Below the pieces are notes generated by a model. The model was not told where the DNA came from and did not search any database. It worked only from the letters and a program-made list of their open reading frames with translations. A stretch of DNA of 64,000 nucleotides. Source: Stomorhina lunata. Lineage: Eukaryota > Arthropoda > Insecta > Diptera > Rhiniidae. Shown piece after piece: positions 23,590 to 34,050 of the stretch; position 1 is the stretch's first letter, and every line of letters begins with the position of its first letter. The translations under genes and the position numbers were made by a program. Where the stretch lies: the NCBI GenBank assembly GCA_933228675.1, contig OW121744.1:24206640-24270639 (forward strand), given 5' to 3'.

Positions 23590-25200
23590 ATTAAACATTT
23601 TTTCTTTTAATTAACATTTTTAATTTTTTCATGAAATTTTTAAAAATTTAATTTTATAAGGAAATTTTTGAAAATTTCAGTTTTTAAGGAAATTTTTGAA
23701 AATTTCCCTTTTTGAAAATTTACCTTTTAAAGGAAATTTTTGATCATTTTTAAAAAGTTTCTTTTTTTAAAGAAATTTTTGAAAATTTCTTTTTTTTCAA
23801 GAAATTTTTGAAAATTTCTTTTTTTTCAAGAAATTTTTGAAAATTTCTTTTTTTAAAGAAATTTTTGAAAATTTCTTTTTTTTAAAGAAATTTTTGAAAA
23901 TTTATTTTTTTTAAGAAATTTTTGAAAATTTATTTTTTTTAAGAAATTTTTGTAAATTTCACTTTTTAAGAAAATTTTTGAAAATTTCCCTTTTTAAGGA
24001 AATTTTTAAAAATTCCCCTTTTTAAGGAAATTTTCGAACATTCAAAAAATTTTTTTAAAGAAATTTTTGAGAATTTCGTTTTTTTCAAGAAATTTTTGAA
24101 AATTTCTTTTTTTAAGAAAATTTTTTAAAATTAATTTTTTTAAGAATTTTTTTAAGTTGGCTTTTATAAGGAAATTTTTGAAAATTTGCCGTTTTAAAAA
24201 TGTTTTATTTTAAAGGAAATTTTTGAAAATATCTTATTTATTAAGAAATTTTTGAAAATTTCTTATTTTTAAGAAATTTTTGAAAATTTCTTATTTTAAG
24301 AAATTTTTGAAAATTTCCTTTTTTAAGGAAATTTTTTAAAATGACCTTTATTAAGGAAATTTTTGAAAATTTAATTTTTAAGGAAATTTTTGAAAAATTT
24401 CCTTTTTTTTGAAAGAAATTTTTAAAAACTTCTTATTTTTAAGGAAATTTTTGAAAACATCGTATTTTTAAGAAAATTTTTAAAAAATTCTTCTTTTAAA
24501 GAAATTTTTTAAAATTAAATTTTTTAAGTAAATTTCCGAAAATTTCCCTTTAAAAGAAATTTTTGATAGTTCCTTTTTTAAGGAAATTTTTGAAAATTTC
24601 CTTTTTAAAGAAATTTTTTAAAATTACATTTTTTAAGTCAATTTTCGAAAATTTCCTTTTTTTTTAAGGAAATTTTTGAAAGTTCACCTTTTTAAAGGAA
24701 ATTATCAAAAATTTGCCTTTTTAAAGGAAATTATCAAAAATTTGCTTTTTTAAGGAAATTTTTGAAAATTTGCTTTTTTAAGAAAATATTTGAAAATTTC
24801 CTTTTTTCAAAGAAATTTTTGAAAATAACCTTTTTTAAGGAAATTTTTTAAAATTACCGTTTTTAAGGAATTTTCTAAAATTTCCTATCTTTAGGAAATT
24901 TTTGAAAATTTCCTTTTTTTAAGGAAATTTTTGAAAGGTCACCTTTTTAAAGGAAATTATTGAAAATTTTACATTTTAAGGAAGTTTTTGAAAATTAGCT
25001 TTTTTAAGAAAATATTTGAAAATATTTTAAAGTTTTAAAAATTTCCTTAAAAAAAAGGAAATTTTCAAAAATTTCCTTTTTTTAAGAAAATTTTTAAAAA
25101 TTTCCTTATTTAAGGAATTTTTTGAAAATTTTACCTTTTAAAAATTTTAATTTTTTAAGAAATCTAAACAAATTTCGTTTTTTAAGGAATTTTTTGAAAA
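23590..25200. repeat. Minisatellite M4 (TTTTTGAAAATTTC type)
   Basis: Degenerate units of about 27-31 bp alternating AAGAAATTTTTGAAAATTTC with a T/A run such as TTTTTTAAG. It contains many perfect AAATTT dyads. Confidence 0.8.
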
Positions 25201-26060
25201 TTTGAAAGAAAAAAATTGAAAGGAAATATTTTAAAATTTCCCTACAAAAATTGAGGAATTTTAAAAAATTTCCCTATAAAAATTGCATAAAAATTGGGAA
25301 ATTTTAAAAATTTTCCTATAAAAATTGAGAAATTTTAAAATTTTCCCTATAAAAATAGTGAAAATTTAAAAATTTTCCTATTAAAATTGAAAAATTTTTA
25401 AAATTTCCCTATAAAAATAATGAAATTTTAAAAACTTTCATAGAAAAATTTTAAAAATTTCCCTATAAAAATTGAGAAATTTTAAAAATTTCGCTACAAA
25501 AATTGAGAAATTTAAAAAAATTTCCTATAAAAATTAAGAAATTTTAAAAATTTCCCTATAAAAATAAAATATTGAAATTTTAAAAAATATTGAAATTTTA
25601 AAAAATGAAGACATTTTGAAAATTTTCCGATAAAAATTGAGAAATTTTAAAAATTTTCCTATAGAAATTGAGAAATTTTAAAAATCTCGCTATAAAAATC
25701 GTGAAATTTTAAAAAAATTCCCAAGAAAAATATAAAAATATTAAAAATTTCATTATAAAAATTGAGAAATTTTAAAAATTTCGCTATAAAAGTTGAGAAA
25801 TTTGAAAAAATTTGCTATACAAATTGTGAAATTTTGAAAATTTCCCTATATAAATCTTGAAATTTCAAAAATTTCCCTATAAAAATCGTGAATTTTTTTT
25901 TAAAAATTTCTCTATAAAATTAAAGAAATTTTTAAAATTTTTCTATAAAATTTGAGAAATTTTGAAAATTAAGCAATTTTCAAAATTTCCCTGAAAAAAT
26001 TGAGATTTTAAAAATTTAAACAGAAAAATTTTCCTACAATTGTTTTATTTTTAAAATTAA
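25200..26060. repeat. Minisatellite M5 (TTTCCCTATAAAAATTGAG type)
   Basis: Roughly 31 bp units with AAAATTTCCCTATAAAAATT and GAGAAATTTTAAA. It is closely related to M6 (27.4-32.7 kb) but has TTGAG where M6 has TAGTG. Confidence 0.82.
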
Positions 26061-26215
26061 AATAATGTTCGTATAATTTTTGAAATTTGTCTTAATTATT
26101 GAAATTTGAAAATTTCTTTATTTTTTTCGAAATTTTCCTTATGGTGAAATCTTATGGTGTCCTTTAGAACCCAAATCTTATATTCCTTCCACTAACATAT
26201 TTCTCTTTTTTCTAG

Positions 26216-26320
26216 GTTAACTGGAAGCTCAACTGACAACATGTTCTGGTTTCGCTCCTACCGAATTTGAAAGGTCCTCAAGCAACTTCTGCCTAAAGCT
26301 ATGACAAAGGAATTGTAATT
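26216..26320 (+). other. lola: Putative lola finger-less terminal exon (immediate stop), copy B
   Basis: The acceptor has a branch word (CACTAACAT at 26190) and the tract TTTCTCTTTTTTCTAG ending at 26215. It then reads GTTAACTGGAAGCTCAACTG. Phase 1 reading gives (G)GT-TAA, an immediate stop. The about 100 nt that follow are distinctly GC-richer than the flanks. Phase 2 would give a 17-residue tail ending FRSYRI, so the alternative is not excluded. A poly(A) signal AATAAA lies at 26789-26794. The acceptor and first eight bases match those at 23489, pointing to duplication of an exon start. Confidence 0.5.
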
Positions 26321-26788
26321 TATATTTTATTTCTTTTTTTCTTTCTTTATAATTTCCCCAATTTGTTTATGTTATTATTTTTTTAAAACCGAAACATATT
26401 TTTTTAGAAAATTGTTATTATTATAAAAATTCATGAACATCAAATTCTTGAATTTTTTCTCATTTACAATTTTCTTTCAAAAATAGGTTTTTATTATTTT
26501 TTAACTGTGTGCCGCAACCCTTTTGCCCTTATTCATTCCTTTTAAAAATCCTTCCCTATATTCAAAGATAAGAAATTTTTTTAAAATACCTGTCAACACT
26601 TGCAATATTTCCCTACCCCCTTGCCCCCTTGTTTTTTTAAAATACACCATATTTTACAATCAAAACGTGTTTTTCTTTATGGTTTTTCTTTTAATTTGAA
26701 TTTTGTGTAATTTTATATTGAAAATATTGTAAATATTTAAGATAATTTGCTTGCTTTTTATTTGAAATTTAGTTACGAAAAGCTAAGA

Positions 26789-26794
26789 AATAAA
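26789..26794 (+). terminator. AATAAA, candidate poly(A) signal for the 26216 exon
   Basis: AAGAAATAAATTTGC lies about 570 nt downstream of the exon start. In such AT-rich DNA a chance occurrence is quite possible. Confidence 0.3.
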
Positions 26795-26799
26795 TTTGC

Positions 26800-27364
26800 T
26801 TTTTTAATTTGATATTTGAGTTAAATCATTCATTTTTAAAAGAAAACCAAAACTCATTTTTATTGTAAATTTGCTTTTTATATTAAAATGCACTTTCATC
26901 ATTTCCTTTAAATGAAAACAAAAACTAAAAGAAAACTCAACAAATTTTATAAGAAACCCTAATACATTTTTAGAAAAATCTCAATAACTTTTTGAAAACT
27001 TTAGTATATTCAATAAATTTTTTCAAAATTTTGGTCACCAAGAGTTTTCTTTTCTTTTTTCCTTAACGCGCTTTATCATTCTCATTTTGCTCATTTTCCA
27101 TTATGCTTTTCTTAATCATTCATTCATTCCATCATTATTCCATTCATAATTAGAATTAAAATGTGTAACTAATTTTTTATGTTTTATTGGCGTTGGCATT
27201 TATAAAAAAAATAGTTCTAATAATATTTCTTCCACCCCACCCCTAAAATTTAATGAAAAAAATGTTGCTTAAGTTTTTTTTTTGTTAATTATAATTTAAA
27301 ATTTAATTATTTTTCGAAAAAAAAAAATTACAAAATATTTTGGTTTTTAGAAATATTTATACCA
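26800..27364. other. AT-rich spacer
   Basis: No gene or regular repeat recognised. Confidence 0.5.
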
Positions 27365-28555
27365 TTTTTGAAAATTTCCCTCTCAAAATGGTGAAATTTT
27401 GAAAATTTCCTATTAAAAAATAGTGAATTTTTAAAAAATTCTCTATAAAAATAATGCAATTTTGAAAACTTCCCTATGAAAATAGTGAAATTTTGAAAAT
27501 TTTCATATAAAAATTGTTAAATTTTGAAAATTTTCATATAAAAATAGTGAAATAAAAAAAAAACACTAAGAATTGTGAAATTTTCAAAATTTTCTTATGA
27601 AAATAGTGAAATTTTAAAAATTTCCCTAAAAAAGTAGTAAAATTTTGAAAAATAGTGAAACTTGGAAAATTTCCTTATAAAAATAATGAAATTTTGGAAA
27701 TTTCCTATGAAAACAGTGACATTTTGAAAAATAGTGAAATTTGGAAAATTTTCTTATAAAAATATTGAAATTTTGAAAATTTCCCTACAAAAATACTGAA
27801 ATTTTGAAAATTTCCCTACACAAATAGTGAAATTTTGAAAATTTCCCTACAAAAATAGGGAAATTTTGAAAATTTCCCTATAAAAATAGTAATATTTTGA
27901 AAATTTCCCTATAAAAATAGTAATATTTTGAAAATTTCCACATAAAAATAGTGAAATTTTGAAAATTTTCCTATAAAAATAGTGAAATTTTGAAAATTTT
28001 CCTATAAAAATAGTGAAATTTTTTAAATTTCCCTATAAAAATAGTGAATTTTTTTAAATTTCCCTACAAAAATAGGGTAATTTTTAAAATTTTCTTATAA
28101 ATATAGTGTAATTTTAAAAATTTCCCTATAAAAATAGGGAAATTTGAAAAATTTCGATATAAAAATAGTGGAATTTTAAAAATTTCCCTATAAAAATAGC
28201 GAAATTTTGAAAATTTCCATATAAAATAGTAAAATTTTGAGAATTTCCCTATAAAAATAGTAAAATTTTGAAAATTTCACTATAAAAATAGTGAAATTTT
28301 TAAAATTTCACTATTTTTAGGGAAATTTTTAAAATTTCACTATCCCTATAAAAATAGTGAAATTTTGAAAATTTCCCTATAAAAATAGTGAAATTTTAAA
28401 AATTTCGCTATAAAAATAGTAAAAATTTGAAAATTTTTATATAAAAATAGTGAAATTTTAAAAATTTCCCTATAAAAAATAGTGAAATTTTGAAAATTTC
28501 CCTATAAAGATAGTGAAATGTTGAAAATTTCCCTTAAAAGATAGTGAAAATTCAC
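27364..28555. repeat. 31 bp minisatellite M6, array 1 (forward)
   Basis: Tandem units of 31 bp containing AATTTCCCTATAAAAATAGT and GAAATTTTGAA. Regular over long stretches (27760-28280). At 28290-28350 a short inverted tract interrupts the direction. Confidence 0.88.
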
Positions 28556-29045
28556 TAATTTTATCGGAAAAATTTCACTATTTTTATAAGGAAATTATAA
28601 AAATTTCATTATTTTTATAGGGAAATTTTCAAAATTTCACTATTTTTATATGGAAATTTTTAAAATTATACTATTTTATAGGGAAATTTTCAAAATTTCA
28701 CTATTTTTATAGGGAAATTTTCAAAATTTTACTATTTTGATAGGGAGGTTTTCAAAATTTCACTATTTTTATAGAGAAATTCTCAAAATTTCACTATTTT
28801 TATAGGGAAATTTTAAAAATTTCACTATTTTTATAGGAAAATTTTAAAAATTTCACTATTTTTATAGGGAAATTTTAAAAATTTCACAATTTTTAGAGAA
28901 ATTTTCAAAATTTCACTACTTTTAGAGGGAAATTTTCAAAATTTTACAATTTTTATAGGGAAATTTTCAAAATTTCACTATTTTTGTAGCGAAATTTTCA
29001 AAATTTCACTATTTTTATAGGGAAATTTTAAAAATTTTGTTTTAA
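28550..29045. repeat. 31 bp minisatellite M6, inverted block
   Basis: The same M6 unit in reverse complement (TTTCACTATTTTTATAGGG, AAATTTTCAAAA), about 16 units. With the forward block it forms a very large imperfect inverted repeat just upstream of the zinc-finger exon at 29458. Confidence 0.88.
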
Positions 29046-29457
29046 TTTTGAAAATTTTTAAAAAATTTTTTTAAATTAAAAAAAAAAAACTTAAAATCAC
29101 CCAAAATATTTTGTAATTTAATTTTTTTTGTTTTGTTTTCGAAAAATTTGTTTATTTTTATCCTGATTTAAGTCATTGTCCTTTAAGTTTTATTATTTTA
29201 ATTTATTTTATTTTTTTATTGTTTTTTCTTTCTTTTTTTCCCTCTTTTTTTTCTTAAAATTGTGTTTATTTAAAATTTTTTAAATAATGATAAAAAAAAC
29301 GGATCCATCTCCAAACTTCAACGTGGGATTAATTAAAACTAAAATTTACGTTTTTCAATAAAATAACTAAAATAAAAAATAAATTTTTAAAATATCCTTT
29401 TGTCCATGGATTTTTATTGAAATTCCAAAATTTTTGAAATAAAAAATTCCAACACAG
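29045..29457 (+). other. Intron end before zinc-finger exon 3
   Basis: AT-rich. The acceptor region AAAATTCCAACACAG (29443-29457) has a weak pyrimidine tract. No other feature. Confidence 0.5.
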
Positions 29458-30482
29458 ATTTAAGTATTACACGTATAGCGGGTCTAACTTGGAATGAATG
29501 GAATGCCCGTCTGGCTATGCCCTTAGTTACCCAATTTCGCGAAGGTAAACACCCTTTAGTATTTCCCACGGACTTGAGCATGGAAAAGGGTAATGGTCCA
29601 CTGAGTGGTAATAGTGTGGTCCCTAAGGATATCTGTAAAATAGAACGTAAATCTCCTTTAAAACATCCCATGGCCTCGCCTACACCTTCTAACCAGGATT
29701 TAAATGAACAGGGAGCCACAAGTACTCCCCTAAATTGTTCAGCGGCCAGTGACAAAGATAAGTCACAAACAACCTCGGGCAATGGCACCAGTAGTGGTGG
29801 AGATGTTGGTAGAAATATACAACATTTTACCGAAGAAGAGGCTACGGCGTTAATGTTAAAGGCAGCTGCCGAAAAATCTGCCCAGGCTGCCAACAATAGT
29901 GGAAATCTCAGTGATAACAGTTATACCGATGACAACACCACCGGCAATTTAAGTGGCAATGGCAACACTGGCGGTCACTCGGCCGGTGATTATCACAGTG
30001 TTTTTGCCGACGGTGGACCGACGGGTATAAGCCTAAATATCTTAAATAGTATCAATGCCATGAACAATTTAATAAGAGGAGATGCTGGAGGCAATGGTGG
30101 CCTTTTGTCGGGAGCTGGTTCCTTAGGTGTGGGTGGCCCTGGCAGTGGTGCTGGTCATCCTTGTCCAGAATGTGGCCGTGTCTATAAGCTGAAGTCCTCG
30201 TTGCGCAATCATCAAAAGTGGGAGTGCGGCAAGGAGCCCCAATTCCAGTGTCCCTTCTGTGTTTATAGGGCCAAGCAGAAAATGCACATTGGTCGCCATA
30301 TGGAACGTATGCACAAGGAGAAGTTTTTCAAGGTTGAGGATTTAAAAAGTTTTACCACTGCCACAGTAGGTGCTCAATTAGCTGGTACTAGTGTAAGTCT
30401 TATGGGCGTTGGTGTTGGTGGTGCCGAAGATGAGACACCAGCAACAACAGCTGTCGCTGAATTGCATCAACATTTCTCGTAA
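29458..30482 (+). CDS. lola: lola variable 3' exon 3: C2HC + C2H2 zinc-finger isoform end
   Basis: Single terminal exon. The acceptor ...CCAACACAG is followed by AT-TTA-AGT-ATT-ACA; phase 1 gives (G)AT = Asp, then LSITRIAGLTWNEWNARLAM. The methionine at 29517 is internal, not a start. It encodes about 341 residues. The order is a conserved-looking N-terminal block (WNEWNARL, PLVTQFREGKHP), a Ser/Thr-rich linker, then a Gly/Asn-rich low-complexity region (about residues 150-230). The finger pair begins at C236: C2HC (C-x2-C-x12-H-x4-C), then C2H2 ending at H286. A Ala/Gly/Val-rich tail ends in HQHFS. Adding a common part of roughly 450 residues gives near 790, in the range of a mid-sized Lola isoform. 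The weak pyrimidine tract suggests regulated or enhancer-dependent acceptor use. M6 minisatellite lies on both sides. Confidence 0.92.
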
Positions 30483-30602
30483 GAATTATATATTTACATA
30501 AAAGTACAGATTTTTCCAGAAATTAAAGTTATTTTGAAAATTAAAAAAGGGGTTTTTATTTTCATTATGGATTCGAATCGATTTTAAAAGTTTTTCTTAG
30601 AA

Positions 30603-30608
30603 AATAAA
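30603..30608 (+). terminator. AATAAA poly(A) signal for exon 3
   Basis: AAAATAAAGTAG lies about 120 nt after the stop. A T-rich stretch with GTTTGATT follows within 40 nt. Confidence 0.5.
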
Positions 30609-30609
30609 G

Positions 30610-31205
30610 TAGTATACTTTTAGGGTTTTTGTAATAATTCGTTTGATTAATATATATTTCTTTGATTTTTCTTAAAGTTTACAATATTACTAGTATTTTC
30701 TTTAAAATCTTTTTAATTTTGATTCAAATCGTCTGAGAAAATCTGCCCCCAAACTATTTTTTTCTATACAAAACAATTTTTAATAATTTTAATAATTTTA
30801 ATAATTTAATTAACCTTGTATTTATTAAGATAGAAAGAGAGATTTTTTATATCAGGGAACATATAAAATAATTTATTCACAAAAAAAAAAAAAAAAACGA
30901 AAGGTTCTAAAAGTTAAAATACACTGAAAAAATTTATATTCATGAAAAAATAAATATTTAAAATATTTAGTCTTATAATGAGAGTTAAATCGAGCCGACA
31001 AGAGTTTTGTGGTTTAAAGAAGGCGTGATCCTGTTTTGTTTCGTAGTAGCTTAAAGTGTTAGTTTTGTTTTCTTAAATCTATTACGAAATTCTCGACGGC
31101 GACAGTTGCTAATTTAAAAAAGTGATGATCGCTTTTTCTAAATTCACTTAGAAACTACTGCGTCGATACTTTTGTACTAGGGCGAGGAGGCTTTGAGAAG
31201 TGAAC
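30610..31205. other. Spacer with scattered GTAGTAGCTTAAAG / CTAGTACGAAAC-type words
   Basis: No gene. Between 31030 and 31190 there are degenerate copies, in both orientations, of a word best seen at 32755-32930 (CTTTAATCTAGTACGAAAC). Confidence 0.4.
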
Positions 31206-32745
31206 ATGAGATTTTAAAAATTTTCCTATAAAAATAGTTAAATTTTGAAAATTTCCTTATAAAAACAGTGAAATTTTGAAAATTTCCTTATAAAAATAGT
31301 GAAATTTTTTAAATTTCCCTATAAAAATAGTAAAATATTTGAAAATTTCTCTATAAAAATAGTGAAATTTTGAAAATTTCCCTATAAAAACAGTGAAATT
31401 TTGAAAATTTCCCTATAAAAATAGTGAAATATTTCCCTATAAAAATAGTAAAATATTTGAAAATTTCTCTATAAAAATAGTGAAATTTTTAAAATTTCCC
31501 TATAAAAATAGTGAAATTTTGAAAATTTCCCTATAAAAATAGTGAAATTTTGAAAATTTCCCTATAAAAATAGTAAAAAAATTAAAAACTTTTCTATAAA
31601 AATAGTGAAATTTTGAAAATTTCTGTATAAAAATAGTGAAATTTTAAAAATTTTCCAATAAAAATTGTAAAATTTTGTAAATTTCTCTATAAAAATAGTG
31701 AAATATTGAAAATTTCCCTATAAAAATAGTGATATTTTCGAAAATTTCCCTATAAAAATAGTAAAATTTTTATATTTTCTTTCTTTCACTTTGAAATTTT
31801 CCCTATAAAAATAGGGAAATTTTAAAAAATCTCTATGAAAATAAGGAAATTTTGAAAATTACCCTCTAAAAACTGTGAAATTTTGAAAATTTCACCATAA
31901 AAATAGTGAAATTTTAAAAATTTCCCCATTAAAAAAAGTGAAATTTTGAAATAGAAAAATAGTGAAATTTTAAAAATGTTCCTATAAAAATAGTGAAATT
32001 TTGAAAAATTTTCTATAAAAATAGTGAAATTTTGAAAATTTCCATATAAAAATAGTGAAATTTTAAAAATTAAAAATAGTGAAGTTTTAAACATATTTAA
32101 ATTTAAAAAATTTCCTTATACAAATAGTGAAATTTGAAAAATTTCCCTATAAAATTTGTGAAATTTTAAAAATTTCCCGATAAAAATAGTGAAATTTTGA
32201 AAATTTCCCTATAAAAATAATGAAATTTTAAAAATTTCCCCATAAAAATAGTGAAATTTTGAAAGTTTCCCTATAAAAATAGTGAAATTTTGAAGATTTC
32301 CATATAAAAATAGTGAAATTTTAAAAATTAAAAATAGTGAAGTTTTAAAAATAGTGAAATTTTAAAAATTTCCTTATACAAATAGTGAAACTTTAAAAAT
32401 TTCCCTATAAAAATTTGTGAAATTTTAAAAATTTCCCGATAAAAATAGTGAAATTTTGAAAATTTCCCTATAAAAATAATTAAATTTTAGAAATTTCCCC
32501 ATAAAAATAGTGAAATTTTGAAAGTTTCCCTATAAAAATAGTGAAATTTTGAAAGTTTTCCTATAAAAATAGTGAAATTTTGAAAATTTCCCTACAAAAA
32601 TAGTGGAATTTAAATTTTTTTGTTTTTAATTGTGAAATTTTTTAAATTTCATTATAAAAGTTGTAAAATTTTGAAAATTTCGCTATAATATTGTGAGGTT
32701 TTTAATATTTCCCTAAAAAAGATAGTGAAATTTTGAAAATTTTCT
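31205..32745. repeat. 31 bp minisatellite M6, array 2
   Basis: The same M6 unit and orientation as at 27364-28555. At 31950-32350 a larger block (about 260-300 bp, containing AAAATTAAAAATAGTGAAGT) is duplicated, so there is also higher-order structure. Confidence 0.86.
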
Positions 32746-32749
32746 ATTT

Positions 32750-32935
32750 TCTTTAATCTAGTACGAAACTGTCATCTTAAATTTTCTTGTAATAATAAAT
32801 TTTCTGGGAGAAGTGGTCACGTTTTCTTTAGTCTAGTACCAAACAGAAGTCGTTGATAGTTTCGTACTAGCTTAAAGAAATGGATAAAATATTTTCTTTA
32901 ATCTAGTACGAAACTGTAAACAATAAGACTCTTGT
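32750..32935. repeat. Cluster of CTTTAATCTAGTACGAAAC words, direct and inverted
   Basis: Three direct copies (near 32752, 32826 and 32893) and one inverted copy (TTTCGTACTAGCTTAAAG near 32862). Function unknown. Confidence 0.55.
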
Positions 32936-32939
32936 AATA

Positions 32940-34050
32940 AGATAAATTTTAAGTATTTGTTTTGATTTCATACATTTTTTGTAAATATACTAAAAAAATT
33001 TTGTTCAACAAAAAATCAGGGGAAATTTTTCTAAACAAAAAATTTCTGAAATCATAAAAGCTGTTATATAAAACAAAAAACATAAAAGTTTAAAAGTGTG
33101 AAATATGGAAACAAGTGTGCCAAATTTTATAAAATAATTGTTAAACCATAATTTATTTTTATACATATTTTTTTACTTTTAATATCAAGTAAAATTCTTT
33201 TTTTTTAACAAAAGTTATAACAAACGAAATATAACTTTAAATTGTTATAGAACAAAGACAAAAAAAAAGTTATTGAAAACATAAATGCCATTACTCTCAG
33301 CAATTTGTTAAAACTTTACACTTTTTACTATTATTTATTAAATATTTAAATGACATATGATAATTCCAATTCTAAATTTGGCATTCCTTAACTGAAAACC
33401 TTTAAAGACATTTCATTAGTTTTCTTTTAAGAAGAAAAACTTCTAAAAAAGATAATTAATTTCAAATGATATTCCATTTTATAGCTTATAAGTTTTTTAT
33501 AATTACCCAAAATATTCGAAAGCCGGTTTTTCGATTTTTGTCCCAAATTCGAATTTCTCAAAATAGAACTCACTTAAATTTTTTATTTTTTTGTAAATTT
33601 TTCTAAAAATTTAACCATAGACCCGTGATATATTTATTTATTACTCTAAAACTTCATAAAATTCCATAGTTTATTTTAAAATCTTGTTTTTTTTTTTATA
33701 TGAAACAAAGTAACATAATTCTCAGCGGATAATTTGAAAAACATAAAAGCTTTTTTGAAGTTTATTGGTAAAAAACATTATTCAAATAGTTTTAGTTTAG
33801 TTTTATTTTTATAATTATTTATATTATCTAATATAAAGGCAATATTATAGTTTTAGTTTTAATATGGCTTAAATTATCTATAAATATTAATTAAAATTTA
33901 AAAAAAAAAGATTTGTACAAAAAGTTACAAATTTACCATAATTCCTCAGAAATGCAACGAATTCAAAATAAAAATTGATAACCAATCGAGTCATTACAAT
34001 TGAAGTTAGTCAAAAGAACTATAATAATACATAAAAAAAAATAATAAAGC
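32940..34050. other. AT-rich spacer
   Basis: No gene or clear repeat recognised. Confidence 0.5.

Noticed and set aside
29517..30482. Independent gene starting at ATG 29517
   Set aside because: The frame continues upstream with conserved-looking residues (TWNEWNARLA) to an acceptor in the common phase, so the ATG is internal.
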